Assembly: GCA_000690595.2 (NCBI GenBank)
Contig: JHUT02000008.1
Span: forward strand, 114,247-178,246
Length of the DNA: 64,000 bases
Reading direction: 5' to 3'
Source: Natrinema mahii
Lineage (GTDB): Archaea > Halobacteriota > Halobacteria > Halobacteriales > Natrialbaceae
Both the position numbers and the translations under genes were made by a program. Shown here one piece after another: positions 41,642-51,067 of this stretch. Positions within the stretch are counted from its first letter, which is position 1. Each line of letters begins with the position of its first letter. Under the pieces are notes generated by a model. That model saw only the letters and a list, made by a program, of their open reading frames with translations. It did no database searches and was not told the origin of the DNA.

Positions 41642-44325
41642 GGGTCGACCGCGTCCGCCTGCTGAATTTCAAGTGCTACGGCGACGCCGACCTCTCCCTC
41701 GAGCGCGGCGTCACCGTCGTCCACGGCGTCAACGGCAGCGGGAAGTCGACGCTGCTCGAGGCGGTCTTCTTCGCGCTCTACGGCTCGAAGGCGCTCGACG
41801 ACCGCACCTTAGACGACGTGATCACGACCGGCGAGGAAGAAGCCGAGGTCGAACTGTGGTTCACCCACGACGACCGCGAATACCACGTCGAGCGCCGGCT
41901 CAAACTCCGTGGCGACCGCGCGACGACGACGAAGTGCGTCCTCGAGACGCCGACGGAGACGATCGAGGGGGCCCGCGACGTGCGCCGCGAGATCACGGAA
42001 CTCCTGCGGATGGACGCCGAGGCGTTCGTCAACTGCGCATACGTCCGCCAGGGCGAGGTCAACAAGCTCATCCACGCCTCCCCGAGCGACCGTCAGGACA
42101 TGATCGACGACCTCCTCCAACTGGGGGCGCTTGAGGACTACCGCGAGCGGGCCAGCGAGGCCCGACTCGGCGTCAAAACGGTACTCGACGGCCAGCGGGA
42201 GATCCTCGAAAACGTCCGACGAAAGGTTCAGGAGAAAGAAAAGAAGGACCTCCACGAGCGGTTGAACAGCCTCGAGTCCAACCGGAACGACGTCACAGAG
42301 GAGATCGATCACTACGAGACACAGCGCGAGCAGGCCCAGGAAACCCTGGAAGCCGCCGTGGACGTCCTCGAACGTCACGAGGAGACCCGCGAGGAGATCG
42401 CAACGCTCGACGAGGAGATCGAGGAGTTGCGCTCGAAGATCAGCGACACCGAGCGCAAGCGCGACGAGGCCGGCGACGAGATCAGCGAGATCCGAGACCG
42501 ACGCGAGGAACTCGCAGACGAGCGTGCCGACCTCGTTGCGGCCGTCGATCTCGAGGTCGACGAACCCGACGAAACAGTGGTTCAGGACCACATCGACGAC
42601 CTCGAGGACCGCGACGAGGAACTCCGGGACGAACTCGAAGACGTTCGCGTGACGATCACGGAGGGGAACAACGAGGTCGAGCGGCTCCGCGAGGAGGCCG
42701 ACGACCTCGAGGAAAACGCCGAAGCAGCCCGGAAGGAGGCCGACGACCTCGAGGAACAGATCGAGGCCGACGAGGCAGCCATCGCGGATCGCGAGGCGAA
42801 ACTCGACGACCTCGACGACGACATCGAATCCGCGCAGGCGACGTTCGACGACGCGCCGGTCGAGTTCGGCGCGGCCGAATCATACCTCGAGGACCTCGAG
42901 ACCGAGCGCGACGAACTGGTGTCGCGAATCAACGACGTCACCGCCGATATCAGGACTGCCGAGAACGCGATCGAGGACGGCGAACGACTGCTCGAGGAAG
43001 GGAAGTGTCCCGAGTGCGGCCAGCCGGTCGAGGACTCACCGCACGTGGATGTCCTGGGTGATCGCCGGGAGGAACTCGCCGACCTCGAAGCCGAGCGGGC
43101 GACTCTCGAGACCGAGCGCGACGAGATAGACGAGCGGATCGATCGCGCCGAGGAACTGCGAGACGCCGAGCGGCGGGTCGACCGGCTCGAGGAAAACCGG
43201 GACAACATCGAACAACTGCTCGCGGAAAAACGCGAGAGCCTCGCGGACCGGCGCGAGCAGCGCGATCGGCTCCGTGACGACGCCGAGGAGTACGAGGCCG
43301 AGGCCGAGGAGAAACGGGCGGCAGCCACAGACCGCGAGGACGAGGTCGCCGATGCCCGAGCGGAACTCGGCGAGATCAACACCGAGCGGGGGGAGATCAA
43401 AGAGACGCTCGAGACGCTCGAGCGAATCTCGGAGATCACCGACGAGCAGGCCGCTCTCGAGACGGAGATCGAGAACCTGCGCGAGCGGCGAGCCGACTGG
43501 GAGACGATGAACGACGAGCGCCGCGAGACGCTCTCGGAAAAGCGCGACCGCAAGCGCGACCTCGAGTCGGAGTTCGACGAGGACCGCGTCGAGACTGCCC
43601 GCGAGGACAAGGCCAACGCCGAGCAGTACATCGACAAGGTCGACGGGAAACTCGACGAACTCGAGGCCCAGCGCGACGAGATTCAGAACGCGATCGGTGC
43701 CGCCGAGAACGAACTCGCGGAACTCGAGGAGCGACGCGAGGAACTCGAAACCGTCGAAGAACGGTGTGAGCGTCTCGAGTCGCTGTACGAGGAGGCCGAG
43801 ACGCTCCAGACCACCTACGGCGAGTTACGCGCGGAACTGCGCCAGCGCAACGTCGAGACGTTAGAGCGGTTGCTCAACGAGACGTTCGAACTGGTTTACC
43901 AGAACGATTCCTACGCCGCGATCGATCTGGACGGCGACTACCGACTGACGGTCTATCAGAAAGACGGCGAGGCCTTGGAGCCCGAACAGCTTTCCGGCGG
44001 CGAGCGGGCGCTGTTCAACCTCAGTCTGCGGTGTGCGATCTATCGGCTGCTCGCGGAGGGCGTCGAGGGGGCGGCACCGATGCCGCCGCTGATCTTAGAC
44101 GAGCCGACGGTCTTCCTCGATTCGGGCCACGTGACGCAACTGGTCTCGCTGATCGAGTCGATGCGCAACGACTTCGGCGTCGAACAGATCATCGTCGTCA
44201 GCCACGACGAGGAACTCGTCGGCGCGGCCGACTCGCTCGTCCGCGTCGAGAAAGACGCCACGTCGAACCGCTCGCGACTCGAGCGTGGCCAGCCGCCCGA
44301 GTCGGAACTGCTCGCATCGGACTGA
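41638..44325 (+). CDS. rad50: DNA double-strand-break repair ATPase Rad50
   Basis: This 895-residue protein starts at a GTG overlapping the mre11 stop. It has the Walker [20 protein letters not shown], two long coiled-coil arms, a zinc hook CPECGQPV at about residue 457, the signature [14 protein letters not shown] near 785, and Walker [17 protein letters not shown]. It tethers DNA ends and drives the Mre11 nuclease. Confidence 0.97.
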   Translation: MRVDRVRLLNFKCYGDADLSLERGVTVVHGVNGSGKSTLLEAVFFALYGSKALDDRTLDDVITTGEEEAEVELWFTHDDREYHVERRLKLRGDRATTTKCVLETPTETIEGARDVRREITELLRMDAEAFVNCAYVRQGEVNKLIHASPSDRQDMIDDLLQLGALEDYRERASEARLGVKTVLDGQREILENVRRKVQEKEKKDLHERLNSLESNRNDVTEEIDHYETQREQAQETLEAAVDVLERHEETREEIATLDEEIEELRSKISDTERKRDEAGDEISEIRDRREELADERADLVAAVDLEVDEPDETVVQDHIDDLEDRDEELRDELEDVRVTITEGNNEVERLREEADDLEENAEAARKEADDLEEQIEADEAAIADREAKLDDLDDDIESAQATFDDAPVEFGAAESYLEDLETERDELVSRINDVTADIRTAENAIEDGERLLEEGKCPECGQPVEDSPHVDVLGDRREELADLEAERATLETERDEIDERIDRAEELRDAERRVDRLEENRDNIEQLLAEKRESLADRREQRDRLRDDAEEYEAEAEEKRAAATDREDEVADARAELGEINTERGEIKETLETLERISEITDEQAALETEIENLRERRADWETMNDERRETLSEKRDRKRDLESEFDEDRVETAREDKANAEQYIDKVDGKLDELEAQRDEIQNAIGAAENELAELEERREELETVEERCERLESLYEEAETLQTTYGELRAELRQRNVETLERLLNETFELVYQNDSYAAIDLDGDYRLTVYQKDGEALEPEQLSGGERALFNLSLRCAIYRLLAEGVEGAAPMPPLILDEPTVFLDSGHVTQLVSLIESMRNDFGVEQIIVVSHDEELVGAADSLVRVEKDATSNRSRLERGQPPESELLASD

Positions 44326-44346
44326 GGACGTGTCGGCGGCGTCTGC

Positions 44347-44805
44347 TCAGGCGGTCTCGTCGTCCGCCGCGGCCGCCGGGTCGACGGTCGGTCGGAGCGC
44401 CTCGAGCGCCGTCTCGCAGTTTTCGGTCACTCGATAGCCGCGCTCCCCAGCGACCTCGGCCTCCTCGAGCAATCCTGCAGCGGAAAGGACCGTCAGTCGG
44501 CCGTGTAAGTCGCTCTCGCAGAAATCGTAGGCGGCGAGCAGCGTCCGGACCCCGAGCGGTCCCCGATCGGCGAGTTCGACGAGCAGGCCGAGCGTCTCCG
44601 CGTCGTGAACGTTCGTCAGGAGGGTGAGAACGGGGTCGGAGACGCTTTGTGCCGCCGTCTCGAGGGCCGACTGGTCGACGGCCTCGAGGCGATCGTTCCG
44701 GATGTAACACTCGTTGCCGGTTTCTGGATCGCGGACCAGACTCGCGTCCTCGGAGCGTTTGCGAAGCAGGTACCGCTTTCCGGTGTCGTCCTCGACTGTG
44801 TTCAT
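44347..44805 (-). CDS. Haloarchaeal winged-helix protein downstream of rad50
   Basis: This 152-residue protein has a short strand-rich N terminus (KRYLLRKRSEDASLVRDPET) and then an HTH (GLLVELADRGPLGVRTLLAA, FCESDLHGRLTVLSAAGLLE) and wing (AGERGYRVTENCETAL). Converging on rad50 and overlapping the membrane protein gene by ATGA, it matches a conserved haloarchaeal family with no assigned role (recalled). Confidence 0.75.
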   Translation of the reverse strand: MNTVEDDTGKRYLLRKRSEDASLVRDPETGNECYIRNDRLEAVDQSALETAAQSVSDPVLTLLTNVHDAETLGLLVELADRGPLGVRTLLAAYDFCESDLHGRLTVLSAAGLLEEAEVAGERGYRVTENCETALEALRPTVDPAAAADDETA

Positions 44806-45347
44806 GACGGTTCGTCTCGGTTCGGTGACTGTTCTTGGGCCACCGATCCTGAAGTAGTTTCGGCCCCGTCGTCGGACGGAGTCGTCGCCGCGGAAGCCTC
44901 GTCGTCGGACGCCGACTCGGTGTCGGAACCCCCGCCGTCGGATTCCGGTCGCGGTTCGGCGTCGGAACCGTCGTTGGAATCATCCGCTTGGAACCGTCTG
45001 TACCGTCGCACGGCGAACCCGAACAACACGACGCCGGCGACTACCAGCGCGGGCACGCGGGTCGAGTACCCTTCGAACAGGAGCAGCAACAGACCCAGTG
45101 AGACGGCCAAGACGGCGGCGTTGAGAACCAATACGAGTGCCCAGAAGGTCTGGAGGAGGTCGGCCGGCACGTCCGCGTCGTTCACCTCGACTTCCGGCGG
45201 TTCGATCGCACTCGAGAGGTCGTCGAGATCGCCTGGACCGTCGTCTCCTGACACCTGTGGAATGGTCAACCCGTCGCTGTCGGGGTCGTAGTACTCCTCT
45301 TCGGGGTCCCACTCGTCGGGTTCGTTCTCGGTCCGGTCGAAGACCAC
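44802..45347 (-). CDS. Haloarchaeal membrane protein with acidic tails
   Basis: This 181-residue protein starts at a GTG at 45347. Acidic N-terminal (EWDPEEEYYDPDSDGLTIPQ) and C-terminal tails flank two membrane segments (TFWALVLVLNAAVLAVSLGL and VPALVVAGVVLFGFAVRRY). It overlaps the following winged-helix gene as ATGA, so the two may work together as a membrane-linked regulator pair (inference). Confidence 0.75.
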   Translation of the reverse strand: MVFDRTENEPDEWDPEEEYYDPDSDGLTIPQVSGDDGPGDLDDLSSAIEPPEVEVNDADVPADLLQTFWALVLVLNAAVLAVSLGLLLLLFEGYSTRVPALVVAGVVLFGFAVRRYRRFQADDSNDGSDAEPRPESDGGGSDTESASDDEASAATTPSDDGAETTSGSVAQEQSPNRDEPS

Positions 45348-45478
45348 AGGCGGATCGTCGGGCAGTGGAAGGAAAAGCGTTCGCTTCGCGGCCGGTTCAT
45401 ACGGCCTGTTGTACGTCAGTTACGGTGCAACCGCGACCGCCTTGCGGTTACACCGGGAACTCGGTCCAACGGACCGTA

Positions 45479-45664
45479 TCAGGCCAGTTCCTCGAGAGTG
45501 AGCGTCCGGGAGGTTTCCACCCAGGCGAGCGGGTTCTCGGCGTCATAGAAGACGACGCCGTCGTCGGTCTCGTAGGACTCGATGGTCGCGGTCCCCGCCG
45601 GCTGGCTACTCGGTTCGCGCCGGTCCGTCGCGTCGTCGTTTAGGTAGGTGGACACATCGATCAC
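45479..45664 (-). CDS. Conserved small haloarchaeal protein (61 aa)
   Basis: The sequence ends with YETDDGVVFYDAENPLAWVE and TSRTLTLEELA, a pattern I recall from a widespread small haloarchaeal family (DUF7331 type). An aromatic, strand-rich C terminus and disordered N terminus are visible. It is a single gene divergent from polB. Function unknown. Confidence 0.7.
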   Translation of the reverse strand: MIDVSTYLNDDATDRREPSSQPAGTATIESYETDDGVVFYDAENPLAWVETSRTLTLEELA

Positions 45665-45867
45665 CTGAACACATGCTAAGTGTTACCACGTTATATGTCT
45701 TGTTGCCTCCGCAAGTGTTCTCCCCAACGTCGTCTCGCTGTCCGGGCAGGACTGCGCCCTGCGTGTGACTGCTTCCCGCGGCCGACCACTTCCGAACGAC
45801 CCGCCGCGAGCCCCTCGCGGGCGGGGATTGCAGGGGTTTTTATCCGGCGACTGCCAACCGGGGTACC

Positions 45868-48800
45868 ATGACTGAGGCGGGCCAGACCGGACTCGCGGAG
45901 TTCGGCGGCGACTCCGAGGCAGCCGACGACCGGCCGGAGGAAGAGGCCGTCGCCGTCGCCGGCAACGGCGGACGCGACGCCGCGGAGGTGATCGACGTCG
46001 TCGAGGAAACCCTCCCCGAACCCGAGGGCGAACTCGAACTCGCCGTGATGCAGGTCGACTACACCATCGTCGGCTACGGCGACGAGGAACGACCCATCAT
46101 GCACGTGTTCGGGCGCACGCCCGACGGCGAGCTCGAGCACGTCCAGGTCGTCGGGTTCAAACCCTACTTCTACGCGCCGACGGAGAGCCTCGAGCGACCG
46201 CCGGAAGAGGAGTACGACCGACTGACCGGCAGCCGGGCGGACGACCACGACGGCGAGCCCTACGAGAGCATCCGGGGAGAGAAACTCACCAAGATCTTCG
46301 GCCAGACCCCCCGCGACGTCGGGCAGGTCCGCGACGACTTCGAACACTACGAGGCCGACATCCTGTTCCCGAACCGCTTTCTGATCGACAAGGACATCCG
46401 CAGCGGAATGCGGGTGCCCGAGCGACGGGCCGAGGACGACTCGCTGGTCGTCCCCCACGACGAGGTCGAACCGGTCGACGTCGACGCCGATCCCCGCATC
46501 AACACCTTCGACATCGAGGTCGACGACCGGTCGGGCTTTCCCGAGGACGGCGAGGAGCCGATCGTCTGTCTCACCAGCCACGACTCCTACCGCGACGAGT
46601 ACGTGATGTGGCTCTACGAGGCCCCGATCGGCGACGGCGAGATTCCGGCCGAGATCGACGACTACGACCCGATCGAGGGCGAGATCGACCACGAGGTCCG
46701 CAGTTTCGAGGACGAGGAGGCCATGCTCGAGGCCTTCATCGAGTACGTCGACGAGACCGACCCCGATGTCCTGACCGGCTGGAACTTCGAGGACTTCGAC
46801 GCGCCCTATTTCCTCGACCGACTCGAGGAACTCGCCGGGTCCCACCACGAGTACGACCTCTCGATCGATCGGCTCTCACGCGTCGACGAGGTCTGGCGCA
46901 GCAACTGGGGCGGCCCGGACATCAAGGGTCGCGTCGTCTTCGACCTGCTCTATGGCTATCAGCGGATGGTCTTCTCCGAACTGGATTCCTACCGGCTCGA
47001 CGCGGTCGGCGAGGAAGAGTTAGGCGTCGGCAAGGAACGGTACGCCGGCGACATCGGTGACCTCTGGGAGGGCGATCCCACACAACTGCTCGAGTACAAC
47101 CTCCGGGACGTCGAACTCTGTGTGGAACTCGACCGCCAGCAGGAGATCATCCCCTTCTGGGACGAAGTGCGGGCGTTCGTCGGCTGCAAACTCGAGGACG
47201 CCCCGACGCCGGGCGATGCGGTCGACATGTACGTCCTTCACGAGGCCCACGGCCGCTTCGCCCTGCCCTCGAAGGGCCAACAGGAGGCCGGCGAGGAGTA
47301 CGAGGGCGGCGCGGTGTTCGAGCCGATCACGGGCGTCAAGGAGAATGTCACCGTGCTGGACCTGAAGTCGCTGTACCCGATGTGTATGACGACGATCAAC
47401 GCCTCGCCGGAGACGAAAGTCGACCCCGACGAGTACGACGGGGAGACCTACGTTGCGCCGACGGGGACTCACTTCCGGAAGGAACCCGACGGCGTCAACC
47501 GCGAGATGATCACGGAACTGCTCGCCGAGCGCGAGGAAAAAAAGGAACTGCGAGACCAGCACGAACCCGGCTCGCCGGAATACGAGCAGTACGACCGCCA
47601 GCAGGGGGCAGTGAAGGTCATTATGAACTGCTTTACGCCGGATACGGAGGTCTTGACTCCGAACGGCGTTCGCGATATCACCGACCTCGAGGTCGGTGAC
47701 GAGGTGTATTCACTCGATCCGGAGACGGAAGAACTAGAGGTTAAGCCCGTCGTCGAAACGCACGACTATCCCGACTACGACGGTGACCTAATAGACATCG
47801 AGACGAGCAAAATCGACTTCCGCGTTACGCCGAACCACCGGATGCTCGTCCGCAAGAACGAGACGAACGGGATCACCGAGGACGAATACGGGTTCGTCGA
47901 GGCCGGGGACCTCGACCGAGCAACGAACTACGAGCTACCACACGATTGGGACGGGCCCGGCGGAGAGGAACTAGCGGAAGTCGATCTCACGGAACTGATA
48001 GACGGTGAATACGAGGTTTGGGTCCGACCGTCGGTTCATGGTCGGACGTTCACCGCAGAACTCGGTTGGACTCCCCGTCGTGTTCCGAAGGCCGATATCG
48101 GGAAAACGGGGTACGTCTTCACTGCCGAGGAGTTCGAAGAACACCGTGAATATATCGAAGATGTCTGTGAGACGAGCTTCGTCCACCGAGAATCCGGCCG
48201 GAAGTGGATTCCACGGACGTACGATGGCGATGACTTCCTCGACCTGCTGGCATGGTTCGTGACGGAGGGGAACGTCTACACGTCTGAAGACAAGCAGTTC
48301 GGCGAGAACTTCCGTGGATCGGCGACGAAAATACAACTTGCACAGGAGAAACTCCCCATGACCGATGGGGGTGGTAATCACCACGCGACGATCGGCGAAC
48401 TACTCGACGATATGGGATTCGACTACTACGTCGACGACCGTTCGTATTCGGTCACGTCGAAGCTTCTCGGTAATCTGCTGCGGTCTCTCTGTGGGGACGG
48501 GAGCTTCGAGAAGCGAATCCCGGAGTTCGTCTTCGATTGCAGTCGCCGACAGAAACGACGGTTCCTCGAGGAACTCATCGACGGCGATGGCGACCGTCAG
48601 GTAAATTCATGGCGCTACTCCACATCGAGCGACCGGCTTCGAGACGACGTCCTTCGACTCTGTGCGCATCTCGGCCTGACGGCCAACTACAGTCGAGACA
48701 GCGGTACGTGGCGGATATACGTTACTGAAGAGTCGAAGAATACGCTTCGGATGCACCGGAGTTCCTCCCGAAGCACGGCCGAAAACGGCGTCTACTGTGT

Positions 48801-49833
48801 CACTGTCGAGGATAATCACACGCTGCTCGCAGGTCGAAACGGGAAGTTCCAGTTCGTCGGTCAGTCGCTGTACGGCGTCTCCGGCTGGGAGCAGTTCCGG
48901 CTCTACGACAAAGAGGCCGCCTCGGCGATCACCGCCACCGGTCGCGAAGTCATCGAGTTTACTGACTCGGCCGCACAGGAACTGGACTACCAAGTCACCT
49001 ACGGGGACACGGACAGCGTCATGCTCGAGTTGGGCCCCGACGTGCCCAAGGAAGAAGCTCTCGAGCAGTCCTTCGAGATCGAGGAGTACATCAACGGCCG
49101 CTACGACGACTTCGCGAAAGACGATCTGAACGCAGAGTTCCATCGCTTCCAGATCGAGTTCGAGAAACTCTACCGGCGGTTCTTCCAGGCGGGCAAGAAG
49201 AAACGCTACGCGGGCCACATCACCTGGAAGGAAGGCAAGGACGTCAACGACATCGACATCGTCGGCTTCGAGTACCAGCGCTCCGATATCGCGCCGATCA
49301 CCAAGGAGGTTCAACACCGCGTCATCGAGATGATCGTCCGCGAGGGCGACATCGAGGGCGCCAAGGAGTACGTCAACGGCGTCATCGAGGACGTGCTGGC
49401 GGGCGAGATCTCCCTCGAGGAAATTGCCATCCCCGGCGGGATCGGGAAACGCCTCGACAACTACGACACCGACACGGCCCAGGTTCGGGGCGCGAAGTAC
49501 GCCAACCTGCTGCTCGGTACCAACTTCCAGCGGGGCAGCAAGCCCAAGCGGCTCTACCTCGAGCGGGTCGATCCCTCATTCTTCGAGCGACTCGAGGACG
49601 AGGAAGGGTTCGACGCCCGGACCGATCCGCTCTACGGCGCGTTCAAGCGCGACCCCGACGTGATCTGTTTCGAGTACGAGGACCAGATCCCCGACGAGTT
49701 CGCGGTCGACTACGAGAAGATGCTCGAGAAGACTCTGCAGGGGCCGATCGAGCGCATCCTCGAGGCGCTGGACGTCTCGTGGGACGAGGTCAAAAGCGGG
49801 CAGGAGCAGAAAGGCCTGGACTCCTTTATGTAG
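45868..49833 (+). CDS. polB: Family B DNA polymerase with an intein
   Basis: The precursor is 1321 residues and the mature polymerase 909. The 3'-5' exonuclease motifs are NTFDIEVDD (about 212), LTGWNFEDFDAPYF (about 302) and YNLRDVEL (about 410). The polymerase motifs are VLDLKSLYPMCMTTINASPE (motif A), KVIMN-SLYG (motif B, split by the intein) and YGDTDSVMLE (motif C, about 1045). A TTTTTA element at about 45836-45841 precedes the ATG by about 30 bases. It is a candidate replicative polymerase of the cell; the acidic N terminus is typical of haloarchaea. Confidence 0.96.
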   Translation: MTEAGQTGLAEFGGDSEAADDRPEEEAVAVAGNGGRDAAEVIDVVEETLPEPEGELELAVMQVDYTIVGYGDEERPIMHVFGRTPDGELEHVQVVGFKPYFYAPTESLERPPEEEYDRLTGSRADDHDGEPYESIRGEKLTKIFGQTPRDVGQVRDDFEHYEADILFPNRFLIDKDIRSGMRVPERRAEDDSLVVPHDEVEPVDVDADPRINTFDIEVDDRSGFPEDGEEPIVCLTSHDSYRDEYVMWLYEAPIGDGEIPAEIDDYDPIEGEIDHEVRSFEDEEAMLEAFIEYVDETDPDVLTGWNFEDFDAPYFLDRLEELAGSHHEYDLSIDRLSRVDEVWRSNWGGPDIKGRVVFDLLYGYQRMVFSELDSYRLDAVGEEELGVGKERYAGDIGDLWEGDPTQLLEYNLRDVELCVELDRQQEIIPFWDEVRAFVGCKLEDAPTPGDAVDMYVLHEAHGRFALPSKGQQEAGEEYEGGAVFEPITGVKENVTVLDLKSLYPMCMTTINASPETKVDPDEYDGETYVAPTGTHFRKEPDGVNREMITELLAEREEKKELRDQHEPGSPEYEQYDRQQGAVKVIMNCFTPDTEVLTPNGVRDITDLEVGDEVYSLDPETEELEVKPVVETHDYPDYDGDLIDIETSKIDFRVTPNHRMLVRKNETNGITEDEYGFVEAGDLDRATNYELPHDWDGPGGEELAEVDLTELIDGEYEVWVRPSVHGRTFTAELGWTPRRVPKADIGKTGYVFTAEEFEEHREYIEDVCETSFVHRESGRKWIPRTYDGDDFLDLLAWFVTEGNVYTSEDKQFGENFRGSATKIQLAQEKLPMTDGGGNHHATIGELLDDMGFDYYVDDRSYSVTSKLLGNLLRSLCGDGSFEKRIPEFVFDCSRRQKRRFLEELIDGDGDRQVNSWRYSTSSDRLRDDVLRLCAHLGLTANYSRDSGTWRIYVTEESKNTLRMHRSSSRSTAENGVYCVTVEDNHTLLAGRNGKFQFVGQSLYGVSGWEQFRLYDKEAASAITATGREVIEFTDSAAQELDYQVTYGDTDSVMLELGPDVPKEEALEQSFEIEEYINGRYDDFAKDDLNAEFHRFQIEFEKLYRRFFQAGKKKRYAGHITWKEGKDVNDIDIVGFEYQRSDIAPITKEVQHRVIEMIVREGDIEGAKEYVNGVIEDVLAGEISLEEIAIPGGIGKRLDNYDTDTAQVRGAKYANLLLGTNFQRGSKPKRLYLERVDPSFFERLEDEEGFDARTDPLYGAFKRDPDVICFEYEDQIPDEFAVDYEKMLEKTLQGPIERILEALDVSWDEVKSGQEQKGLDSFM
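47629..48864 (+). other. Intein in PolB motif B (412 residues)
   Basis: Cys1 of FTPDTEVLTPNG is codon 588, directly after KVIMN. Block B is RVTPNHRMLV. Homing-endonuclease blocks are FLDLLAWFVTEGN (a degenerate LAGLIDADG) and FLEELIDGDGDR. Block F is VTVEDNHTLLAGRNGKFQFV, and the intein ends Gly-Gln before Ser of SLYG, codon 1000. The splice site is the polymerase pol-b position. The terminal Gln, in place of Asn, and the penultimate Gly, in place of His, depart from the usual class 1 end but occur in some polymerase inteins (recalled). Confidence 0.93.
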
Positions 49834-50040
49834 CGCGCGGGCGCTTCGTGTCCCGATCATCGCTTCCGCTCGCTGCCGTTCCGACGAGTTACACCGCCGT
49901 CTTCGGGGTCGAAACGGTCCCTCGAGCCGTTCTCGTGGCCCGCCGATCCCACCGACGATCAGGGGGCCGTCTGGCGGTATTTCTCCACCTACCCAAAGGC
50001 TGGTTTCGGAATGAGAAACTTATTTTGCTAATGACGGACT

Positions 50041-50056
50041 GTATCCAATTGGATAC
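50041..50056. promoter_or_regulatory. Perfect 16-bp palindrome upstream of sufCBD
   Basis: GTATCCAATTGGATAC is an exact palindrome, 48 bases before the sufC ATG and just upstream of the TTATTAG element (50063-50069) that could be the TATA box. Position and symmetry fit an operator for an iron or Fe-S responsive regulator; a DtxR-family gene lies in the same block. Confidence 0.6.
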
Positions 50057-50103
50057 GAAACCGTTATTAGTCATACGATCCATCGTTCGAGTGACAGAGT
50101 ACT

Positions 50104-51009
50104 ATGGCACGTCTCGAACTATCCAACCTGCACGCGGAAGTAGCGGAGGGCGACGAGCAGATTCTCGAGGGGGTCGACCTCGAGGTCCAGTCGGGCGAGA
50201 TCCACGCCCTGATGGGCCCGAACGGCTCCGGGAAGTCGACGACCGCGAAGGTCATCGCGGGCCACCCCGCCTACGAGGTCACCGAGGGCGAGGTTCTCCT
50301 CCACCTCGAGGACGACGAGTTCGGCGCGGACATCGAGATCGACGAGGACCAGCGCACCTGGAACCTGCTCGACCTCGAACCCAACGAACGCGCCGCGCTC
50401 GGTATCTTCCTCGGCTTCCAGTACCCGGCCGAGATCGAGGGTGTCACAATGACGAACTTCCTCCGCACGGCGCTGAACGCCAAGATCGAGGAACGCGAGG
50501 AACTCTTCGAGGACGAAGACGGCGAAGCCGAGGAGGACGACGACGGCTTCGAATCGTCGCCGATGGAAGGCCCCGCGGACGAGGGCGAGGTCGGCGTCGC
50601 CGAGTTCCAGGGCATCCTCCAGGAGAAGATGGAGCAGTTGGACATGGACGAGAAGTTCGCCCAGCGCTATCTCAACGCCGGCTTCTCCGGCGGCGAGAAG
50701 AAGCAAAACGAAGTGCTACAGGCCGCCATCCTCGAGCCCTCGGTCGCCGTGCTGGACGAGATCGACTCCGGGCTCGACATCGACCGCCTGCAAGACGTCT
50801 CGGAGGGCATCAACGCCCTTCGCGACGAGCAGGGCACCGGCATCCTGCAGATCACCCACTACCAGCGTATCCTCGACTACGTCGAGCCCGATCACGTCCA
50901 CGTGATGCTCGACGGCCAGATCGCCAAGAGCGGCGGTCCCGAACTCGCCGAGAAGCTCGAGGACAAGGGGTACGACTGGGTGCGAGAGGACGTCTACGGC
51001 ACCGCGTAA
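50104..51009 (+). CDS. sufC: Fe-S cluster assembly ATPase SufC
   Basis: This 301-residue ABC ATPase has Walker A GPNGSGKSTTAKVIAG, Q-loop FLGFQYPAEIEGVT, signature FSGGEKKQNEV and Walker B VAVLDEIDSGLDID. An acidic insertion of about 45 residues (about 140-180) between Q-loop and signature is a haloarchaeal feature. First gene of sufCBD, it powers the SufBCD scaffold. Confidence 0.96.
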   Translation: MARLELSNLHAEVAEGDEQILEGVDLEVQSGEIHALMGPNGSGKSTTAKVIAGHPAYEVTEGEVLLHLEDDEFGADIEIDEDQRTWNLLDLEPNERAALGIFLGFQYPAEIEGVTMTNFLRTALNAKIEEREELFEDEDGEAEEDDDGFESSPMEGPADEGEVGVAEFQGILQEKMEQLDMDEKFAQRYLNAGFSGGEKKQNEVLQAAILEPSVAVLDEIDSGLDIDRLQDVSEGINALRDEQGTGILQITHYQRILDYVEPDHVHVMLDGQIAKSGGPELAEKLEDKGYDWVREDVYGTA

Positions 51010-51067
51010 CCGGATTCGACTAGAACAACCGTAATAACGCTACAGCCGTAAACACAAATACAAACCA

